A DNA stretch of 64,000 bases. Origin: Sinonovacula constricta. Its lineage: Eukaryota > Mollusca > Bivalvia > Cardiida > Solecurtidae. The position numbers and the translations under genes were made by a program. The stretch spans positions 10,603,780-10,667,779 of the forward strand of contig CM017568.1 of NCBI GenBank assembly GCA_007844125.1. The letters are read 5' to 3'. This document shows, piece after piece, positions 22,993 through 64,000 of the stretch (positions are counted from its first letter, which is position 1; each line of letters starts with the position of its first letter). Under the pieces are notes generated by a model that saw only the letters and a program-made list of their open reading frames with translations, was not told the DNA's origin and did not search any database.

Positions 22993-24938
22993 GCTATGAA
23001 ATCATCTAATTGTCATTGATCATTGTTTCATTAAAACACTGCATTGATATTATTGTCGATGTGTACACTGTTGATCTCATCATCATCTCCGACTGTATGA
23101 TATACATTTTTAAATGAAAATTTTACAGATAATTCAGTTAATGTCATGGATAATGTACTTAAACTAAGTTTTTTTACTTGTATCAGATATGTTTTTGCAT
23201 TTAGTTTCAATGTTGTAAAACAAATTGATGTATGTGACAAGTCAAGATTCGCAGTCTTATAACATAACAAACATATTTAGCAATAGATTGCTCCACTTTT
23301 AATCAACTATACTATTAATAATTAATTATTAAGTATTTTTCAATAAAGCCTCTTAAAGCGTCTTATCAGGTTATAATGTAGAAAGCAAACAATGATTTCT
23401 TTTATAATTATGATCATTATGCCCCCCATTTGTAACAGAGGAAGGACAATGTTTAAGATGAAATGAGAAGGTTTTTTTTTTATCAAGAACATTCTTAGCT
23501 TTTGTCTTTACCAGAGCTTTAAATTTTGTTTTCCAAGTTGATCAATAAAACAGTTATACTAAGTTGTTAAAGATTGCCCTTCCATTATAAAAGTGTGACC
23601 ACACTAATGTTACTGTATAAGTGAATCATTAATTCAACAAAAATTTAAAATGTGTCAATAAAGCTGCTTGGTGGTGCTTTTTGTTTTGTATTGCAGAAAT
23701 AATTAACGTTCTTCTTAACTATTTTGCAACTTAATTGAACTAAAAATTATTTGAAGAAATATTGCTGTTTTTATCTTGAAAAGTTCAGATGCTTTGCCTC
23801 AGACCTCTAATTGCTTCACAAATTTACATATTGTATAAGGTAACACAGTTAGTTCATGTATAAAAACGATAATAAAACACTAATTGTATATGAGTATTAA
23901 ACTGGTTTTGTTTTCTCCCCTACCACTGACAGCAAGACAAAATTTGAGTGAAAAATTTTGTCAAGGAAACACAAAGTTATTCTTGTTTCATTTACACAAA
24001 TATTTTTCAAGTATTATTACTTACAAGGCAATGTTAGTTTCCGTAAAGTTCGTCAAACCGATCTTATGGACAACATGTAAGTATTAAATTGTTTCTGAGA
24101 AGAATAAATCAATGAATTCGACAGCTGCAGTAAGTCGTGCTATATATAGTTCAAGTTTTATTCCACTGATCTGAAAGTCGAGGTTCGAATACATCACACA
24201 TGTCTTTTTTGTTTTGTTTTAGTTTAGTATTTTGAATTCGTTCCATTTATAATTATTGAATTATTATGATCACCTTTTAACTTTAATACTTCTTGATTAT
24301 GTCTTACAAAGTATGTCTCTATTACTACTATCTGATTTTTTCTTTGGTCATGTCAGAAACCTTCTTAATAAAATACATCTACAAACAAAATATAACACTG
24401 TTTCGAGGTAGGAGTTTATATAATTGATTATGGAAATAGTTAGAATGAGAGACATTAAAAAATAGTCTCTCCTGAATAATGCCTAAATGCAAAAAGGTCA
24501 TTTCATTTGTTTTACTCGGTTTTTATCTTTGTGCTCTTTGGAGTGTATATTGACTTATCTGCCTTTCTTGTGATACCAAGCTTAACCATTATCAACAAAA
24601 ACTTCCATTTTCTTTTTAAATAACAAATTTCTATAAGTATGTAAATGGATTTTAAGCTTATATTTATGCAAGATTTTAAAAAATCACTGTTTTAATTGCA
24701 ATATCTACAAAAGAACAGGCGATAATGTCCAAGAATTTCAACTGTAAGGACCTACCTTCTGTTTGGAACCTCGGATTTTTTTTTAACAGGGGAGATAATT
24801 TCCATTTCACTAATGTACCCCATTGTACAACAACAGTAGTTGTTTTGTATGAATGATCATGATTCTACAGTTTGCTGTGTGTCATAATAACGAAGGGCAA
24901 AGATTATATATCATAGTGTGTACAGTTAGGGTGATTAC
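22993..24938. other. Intergenic DNA
   Basis: AT-rich and without recognisable genes. Several AATAAA sequences occur (for example near 23343 and 23660), but with no coding region before them they are not assigned. Confidence 0.4.
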
Positions 24939-25055
24939 ACACTGTACAACTTGGTGTAGGAAGGTCTTCGAGCTTACACACTGTACAACTTGGTGTAGGA
25001 AGGTCTTCAAGCTTACACACTGTACAACTTAGTGTAGGAAGGTCTTCCAGCGTTG
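24939..25055. repeat. 39-bp tandem repeat, three copies
   Basis: Three exact-length units begin ACACTGTACAACTTGGTGTA at 24939, 24978 and 25017. Because 39 is a multiple of three, an open - strand frame of 76 codons (24904-25134) reads through with a repeated LEDLPTPSCTVC peptide. I do not recognise that peptide. Confidence 0.85.
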
Positions 25056-25320
25056 CGTCGGTCGTACGCCCAAACGGTTGCCTCCTGTCTTTCTTCACAG
25101 CAAGAAAATGGCTGCGCGTCATCATCATGGCCAATCAACATCGTACTGCCGTCTTGGTCTATTTAAAAAAATAAAACATACGCACTATACAAGAGAGATT
25201 CAGTACAGCACGATTCTACAAGAAATATAAATTTGTAACCTAAAGCCATACTTCCTGACTTGGAATTATCAATTCATGCTTAGAGGGGCTAATATTGATC
25301 AACTGTAAATAAAGAGGAAA

Positions 25321-25448
<128 letters not shown>

Positions 25449-25696
25449 GATTCAACAGTTTCAACGCAAGTTTAATTACCGCTATAGTAACATAAACCAC
25501 AGGCCGATAACTAACATTACGCCGAAATTTGATTGACAGGACAAGACGCCGAGCGTTAGCTAATCAGCGCGCTCCATTTGGTCACGTGGTTCTTTTGTTT
25601 TTCGGTCGCCATTTTCCTTGGACAAGCTGAGTGCATTTCGTTGACCAAGAAACGGGGGAATAATTCTGATTTTAGTAACAAAAAAGCGAGAAGAAA

Positions 25697-25942
25697 ATGG
25701 TTAAAAGATGTCAGTGGGGTCTCTGTGATTCAGATAGTCGATATCCTGAACGTTTGACAGGCGGCATCGTTTTTATTCCATTTCCAAAGCCGAAACGTAA
25801 CTTGGACATATGTAAAAGATGGATAAAATCGTGTAATCGTGAACACCACCAGTTGAATGTTGAAAAAGTCGACGGAAATTACAACTTGTATCGTCTAACG
25901 CATTCTCGTTTTAATATATATGTATATATTCCATCTTTGTTA
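25697..25942 (+). CDS. THAP-like zinc finger, first exon only
   Basis: The ATG follows a CpG-rich stretch. The peptide starts MVKRCQWGLCDSDSRYPERL and continues with a VFIPFPKPKRN block and KRWIKSC. The Cys-x4-Cys at the N terminus, a hydrophobic-Pro-Phe-Pro block and the Trp of a RW motif fit the start of a THAP domain (C2CH zinc-dependent DNA binding, often transposase-related). The second half with the closing Cys-x2-His is not in this frame. The coding part probably ends at a GT near 25889 (CTT|GTATCG), and I found no following exon. The frame after that, to 25942, is likely intron. It could be a gene fragment or the 5' end of a gene with a distant second exon. Confidence 0.5.
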
Positions 25943-28429
25943 TGACCAACTGCAGTAACTTCTACTCAGATCAAAGAAATAGATCCCCTTTAACTTGAGT
26001 AACATCGGACGATTTCGTTGTGATATATGGTAACAAAAATAATAAACACATTATCAAAAGTTAACTGCATTTATAAACGGTGGATTTAATGTAATAATGA
26101 AAATAACCCGGATTTACACGAACAGAATGCATCTGTAACGGAATCTAGGCCGATCGTCATGTGCACACTGTGTGGCTTCTCGCTCTTTCGTTGTGATCGG
26201 AAACCACTAGAATTAACGTCAATTTCTTCCTTCGATCTAAAAGTCAACCTGACTGAATGAAGATTCATTTGCGTATCGTCTGGCTTGAATTCTTTGCCGA
26301 AGTGACGATTTTCTTAGCATAAAATGCTCACTAAAGTTCGCTGGTAGATCGCTTAAACAGGCAGCCATGTTTGTTTACAATGGGTCCTACTACGATTAAC
26401 ATCTGATTAAAATATGTTGCAGAGTTTCTTTAACATTACATTTTATAGCATTTCAAATCTGGTGTTAATTGCAATAATTATTGAAGTTTGCTCCACTTGC
26501 CTTTCAACAAGGAAGATGCCGCATAGGTGCGAAATGTATTGCTTTAATTTTTAAACCTCCCGCTTTTGTTATTATGGATATTCCATATTAGGTGTTAATT
26601 ATATGTTTTGATCAAGACAAATAATAACCACTTCAATTTTCAACACATTCTTTTCAACTGCACCTGTGTTATTCAATTTTCTTACCGACAAAACATAGAA
26701 AACATTTATCGCTTTAATTGTGTTTATTTTCAAAGCAGTCATAATTATTTGACATATCTCGCTCACAAACGATAATACATTGGTCATGCTTTGTAATTTA
26801 TGTTTTAATGTTCATAACTTACATTTAATATTTCATACAAGTAACGAACACAATATTTAGTACATACAATAATATTTTCATTGGAGATGATGTGAATTGT
26901 ATTGACACATGTTTTTTTTGTTATTTATGCCCCTATCAACGAATTGTTGATATATATTATGTAATATATAAATACATTTATACATTAAAATCGTTTTTTT
27001 TTTATGTCTTTGTGGTGTCTTTGTTGTGTCTTTTCATGTCTCTGTGTGTCTTTGCAGTGTTTCGTATGACCGTTGACAATAGAGTATTGACCCAATCGAC
27101 GATAAGATGTCCAAGGTTATCAGATAGTGGGTCACGTGACTTGGTGGGCGGAGCAATCTACCCGCGAGCGTAATGTTAAATTAACAGTTGGGAGATGTTT
27201 ACAAGTTAACAAAAAGCATGATTAGGACAATAAGCTCTCAATGAAAAAATGTCTTGGAATAATATAGAAGGAATGAATGATGCCGAATGAAACAACTGTT
27301 GTAAATGGGGATTTTCAATATATTTCTCTTTTAGCAGATCTCGCTCAGAAAAAAAAAATCACATTTTATTGGTATTGTAAATATCACCCTGTCTTAAATG
27401 TTGATAATGCATCACCAAACAATCCTAAAAGACCCAATCAATGTGCAGCTATTCTTGTGTTCAGTGCATGTATAATGCGCACGTTTCCTGCAAGATACAG
27501 AACAAAAACGTTTCCAGATATAAAGAGCATGAAGAATTGTAGATACAAAAATATAAAACAACAACATATGAAAGTTCCGACATATTAGCAATAAAAGCGA
27601 CTTGGTCAATATTGAAATGCAAGTATATAAAATACCAGCCACAAGGGAGATAACTAAGACATTTCTTTCCTTTCGAAAATGGAGGACCAACTTTATACAA
27701 TCATCCAGTCGTTCGAATGTTCCAGACATACTCACGTGATCAAAGACAAATTAATTAAATATCAAATTTGATACCATATTTGTGATATGTCAAACTGATT
27801 TGTTACAATACGTGTGTGATTAGAACGTGCCAAGATTCGGAGTGAATGAATTTGTTCTCAGGAAGAAAGTGTTTGAAGAAAAGAGCCCGGCAAATATTTG
27901 ACACACACAGTCAAAGGGACGACATGGTACGGCATTTCTCCCTCTTCACCTGTGTATTGACACACATCTCCTGTTATCGATTTTGATGGACAATGTAACG
28001 GTTTTTGTTGTTTGAATAATAGTGAATAAGTCAATACATCACGTTTCCGGGAGTCCGGGTGGTAAGAAAATATTACAGCATTTCTTTGCCTCTTTTTTTT
28101 ACTTTGCCAAAAAAGAATTTCCTGGACGAGCAGATTGTTTCATATTCCTGGATAAACCGTCTAAGTTCCTACTATTGACGTAATTTATTGTCCTGCGATG
28201 GGCCGGTGGTTCTGCCCAGATATTTGGGATCTTCCGCCACCAAAATAGCTGGACCTCGCTACAATGACCACAGCTGTGTCGCTGTGATGTTTTTCAAAAA
28301 CAAAACAAGAAAGAACAGTGATGTGCGACATCCCAGGCGACGCAGAGAGCACGGGTTTTAATAAAGAGGATGACTGTCTTTGGAACTAATCACTCTTAAA
28401 CTGTCAATTCATTTCATAAATATATGAAA
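25943..28429. other. Intergenic or intronic DNA without recognisable genes
   Basis: Contains a T-rich, TGTCTTTGT-like low-complexity patch at 26995-27060 followed by a short open frame ending at 27173, and a - strand frame starting MSGTFERLDD near 27729. Neither matches a family I know. TTATCTCCCTTGTGG (27644-27658, - strand) looks like a repeated motif. Confidence 0.35.
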
Positions 28430-28745
28430 GTAACAGACCGTAGCTCTGATGGGAACTAGACTGTCTGCTACTCTATTGCTTTCTTCCTTGTTGTCTGCTG
28501 CATCTGTAATTACAAGCTGTATTGTTAACATCGGCATACTCGGTTCTTTTGTAAAACAGAAGACCTCACCAAACAGCTGCGAATTCCTATTAATGACTCT
28601 ACCTTTTATGCGATAGCAAGCTACACTTTATTATTGCAAGCCTCACTGTTAAACGTGGAATACTCGGTTCTTTTCTCTGAAAAAGGTCTTACATTACAGC
28701 TGCGGTTTCTTGTTATTGCCTGCTACACTATCGTACCAAAATGCA
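28430..28745 (+). mobile_element. Interspersed repeat family R3
   Basis: Landmarks are CTAGACTGTCTGCTAC, GCATACTCGGTTCTTTT and ACAGCTGCGGTTTC, followed by a GTTATTGCCTGCTACA end. The same blocks recur at 28900-29240 and 33960-34300, and in inverted form at 40590-40850, 55770-56110 and 58500-58760. Confidence 0.6.
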
Positions 28746-28899
28746 TCCCACAAGAGGCATCATTTATCATTTCTAGGTTCCTCGAAGCAATTATCGACAC
28801 ATCATAGTCTTTGCCGAGCGTAGCCTTTACCAAGCGGTTGCTATATAGTAATACAATAATCATCACTGATGAACAACACAAAAAACGCTGCAGAAAGCA

Positions 28900-29240
28900 A
28901 ACGCTTCAAGCAAAAAGATAAATATTCTGAGAACCACACTATCTGCTACTTTGTCTTATTTCTTGCTGTCTGCTACATTTGTAGGCTGCTTTGGGTAAAC
29001 ATTGGGTAACTCGATACATTTCGTGAAATGAGCTTTCGCCAAACAGCTTCGGGTTCCTTAAACGCCTGCTATATTATTGGCACTTTTTTTAAGTTATTGC
29101 AAGCTGCACTGCAAGGTTCGGCATACACGGTTGTTTTCTCGGGAAAAAATCGTGCAAAACAATTGCGTATTCCTGTTATTGCCTGCTTCATTATTGTCAC
29201 CATAAAAATGCAATTCAACAAGAGCCGCCCCCACCCCGGA
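28900..29240 (+). mobile_element. Interspersed repeat family R3
   Basis: A diverged second copy, next to the one at 28430. It keeps ATCTGCTACTTTGTC, GGCATACACGGTT and ATTCCTGTTATTGCCTGCTT. Confidence 0.55.
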
Positions 29241-29331
29241 TGACCCATTCGGATCACCTCGGGTATTTTAATTTCAGAAATAGGTTCACCTCGGCTATTT
29301 TGCTCCAACAGGACTCCTGTAGTCACAACCC

Positions 29332-29400
29332 TTAAGGTGGTTTCCGACAGCTTGGACCCAAGTTTTGTTTTTACATTTGTTTTAAAACATCGTTGTAATC
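29332..29400 (+). repeat. GGTGGTATCC-family terminus fragment
   Basis: TTAAGGTGGTTTCCGACAGC matches the left terminus of the miniature element family. The body is absent. Confidence 0.4.
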
Positions 29401-30791
29401 TAAAATGATCCTCTTAATGGGCAATGAGACCTCTTTTTGAATAACTTTTTTGTTTTCTCATTTTTTGTCTGTTCGCATTTTCACTACACGGACATTCGTT
29501 AACAGTGCCGTGTCCTTGTATATTTCTTTTTAAACACTCTCCGACAAATCCCTCGTGTCTACATGCACAAGAAAGTAGACCCGCTCGAAGTTCTAGCATC
29601 TTGCTTACTTTAGAGCAGCGACCGTTTCTCTAATCCAGTGTGCAAACCCTTCAGAGAGCCGGTTATTGGACAGTGTGCGACATTCGTTTGTTTAGTATCG
29701 CTACGACAGAATTTTAAACACTAGATACAAGGGGCAATTTAGTCTTACTAAATTTAATCTAACGTGACCCGATCGTTAATTGTTTTAATACTCTTGTTTA
29801 ATACTCGTTTTGCTCAAGGAACTTCGGCTGTGTTTAAAAATTATGCGGATTTTATGTGAATGTTTTTAGAGATTGGATTATGCTGTGCGAAAAGTACAAA
29901 GGTTTAAGGGTCTGAGGAGTAAATATTAATTTGTCCTTTAATTATATCTTCTCCGCAGTATTTTACTCACGTCGCAATGTTTATGTCTATCTGTGTTTGT
30001 AGTATTGTTTTTTCAGTTCAATGTTTAAAATGTCTAGATTATATATTGAGCATATCAGTATATATATATTTTTTTTAATTTTTATGGTTCGATGTTAAAG
30101 CGCGTTTGACACAACTGGTCAAATCTGCCTTATTGTTTTGTCTACAAAAACTAAAGTTTATTGTTTCACCAAGCAAATTGAACACAACGTTACACCTGCT
30201 TATTAGATTATATGTGAACATGTTGCCCGTATAAGTAAAAAAATGTGCAGCCTTAAGCTTGGGAGAAACGATTGCATTGCGACGATTTTCAACTATTTTA
30301 AACCGGTTGGCAAGTAACGCATTTCTTTAAGTACATGAACATACGAAATGCGGATCGCATGATTCTATGTGGCATACACCTTAGACCTAGCTACTGTTAG
30401 AGCGCTGTTTCAAACGAAACGTATCTGTTTATAAATTTATTTATTTTTGTCACAGAAATAGTTTTATATGACCTGTAATTGAAAACGAAAATAATGTGTC
30501 TTGTTCTGTTTTGTGTATTTTTATATTTCTTATACAAAACAAACATAATTCTTTCATACCTCGTCAGTTTGCATTAATTGTATTAGTAAATATTTTATGC
30601 GGAAGATACTGACATCAACGTAACGTATCCCCGATTACTACAAACAATACAAGTAAAAGGTGTTTTCTAATAGATAATTGTGACAATAAATATATAAAAC
30701 ATTAGACTTTAAATCAATATTACGACAAACACCTTGACAAACCTTAACGATTGACAAAAAACAAGTAGAAGAGAAGTTTTGTGTGTTTGTG

Positions 30792-30822
<31 letters not shown>

Positions 30823-31411
30823 TTGCGTGCGTGCGTGCGTGTGTGTGTGTTTTCCATAACAACCCTAAGTCAATATATTTCTTTAACAGTATACGAAAAT
30901 GACAGAGTAAAGTCTTTTATATTTACATGTATGGCAAGATAAGCCAAAGTCCTTCAGACAAAGTTTCGTATAATTTGAAATATGTTTTTTAATTAAAAAG
31001 AGCCCAGCGTTAGTTTAAAGCGGGCATCCTTAGCAGAAAAGTTGTCAAAGCAATGTTTTAAATGGCTTGGGTAGTGTAAGATATTATAACATATTTTGAA
31101 TATTAGAAGATAAAACATAACGCATGTTTGGTCCACTTGCCTAAATGCTGTCTTGTGTTTTGAGCTGGGTTTTTTTAGGAAGATATGTTTCGATAGGCAA
31201 GTGTGACATATTTATAGTTTCTATATTCATTAAGAGGTCTTTTATGCTCGAGTTTTAGAGAAAAATTGCCTGTATCAATTTCATAGTAGGGATAAAACAG
31301 AATGATCTTGATATATTCAAATCTCCGCCGTTTCAATAACAGCATGGGAACTTTAATTTTGATATTTATTTGTATCGCCAAGTAATAAATAGTGACACAG
31401 AGGTCCCAAAA
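29401..31411. other. Non-coding DNA upstream of the guanylate cyclase gene
   Basis: No exon identified. A mixed (GT)n/(GTGC)n microsatellite lies at about 30779-30851. The promoter and any 5' UTR exon of the receptor gene must lie here or further left, but I cannot place them. Confidence 0.4.
30779..30851. repeat. GT/GTGC microsatellite
   Basis: Runs of GTGTGT interrupted by GTGCGTGC units. Confidence 0.9.

Positions 31412-64000
<32,589 letters not shown>

Noticed and set aside
27412..27735. - strand exon starting MSGTFERLDD
   Set aside because: A plausible-looking start, but no donor at a sensible place and no recognised family. The rest of the frame is low-complexity hydrophobic.

Overview
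This is an AT-rich, intron-rich animal genome window. Many short interspersed elements, miniature inverted-repeat transposons and minisatellites fill the introns and intergenic DNA. The protein matches, the tRNA-headed SINEs and the invertebrate-type repeats suggest a mollusc, most likely a bivalve. The species cannot be named from the sequence alone.

Layout. (1) Positions 1-2386 hold repeats and a possible terminal exon of an upstream + strand gene (831-947). (2) Positions 2387-18388 on the - strand carry an eight-exon gene for a 415-residue, probably N-myristoylated, degenerate adenylate-kinase-like P-loop protein. All splice phases close. (3) Positions 18640-22416 are intergenic, with a long-armed palindromic transposon at 19275-19885. 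(4) Positions 22441-22869 on the + strand hold an uninterrupted 142-residue TXNL4A/Dim1 (U5 snRNP) coding region. (5) Positions 22870-31411 are mostly non-coding and contain one THAP-like first exon (25697). (6) From 31412 to the right edge on the + strand runs a single large receptor guanylate cyclase gene of the natriuretic peptide receptor type. Twenty-two exons give 1028 residues: signal peptide, ligand-binding domain, one transmembrane helix, pseudokinase (kinase homology) domain, signalling helix and most of the cyclase domain. The window ends inside the cyclase domain.

The most notable structure is in the introns of the cyclase gene. Several introns carry tandem arrays whose repeat unit is a copy of the adjacent exon-intron boundary: 3' splice site plus exon start, exon end plus 5' splice site, or in one case the whole transmembrane exon with its donor (ten 72-bp units). 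These arrays hold many decoy splice sites. In the transmembrane array, any read past the first donor meets an in-frame TAA straight after the membrane helix, which would give a receptor with no intracellular part. A separate array abuts a splice donor in the adenylate-kinase-like gene, so the pattern may not be confined to one locus.

The three recognised genes have unrelated roles (a nucleotide-kinase-like protein, a splicing factor and a cGMP-producing receptor). Nothing suggests that they act together.
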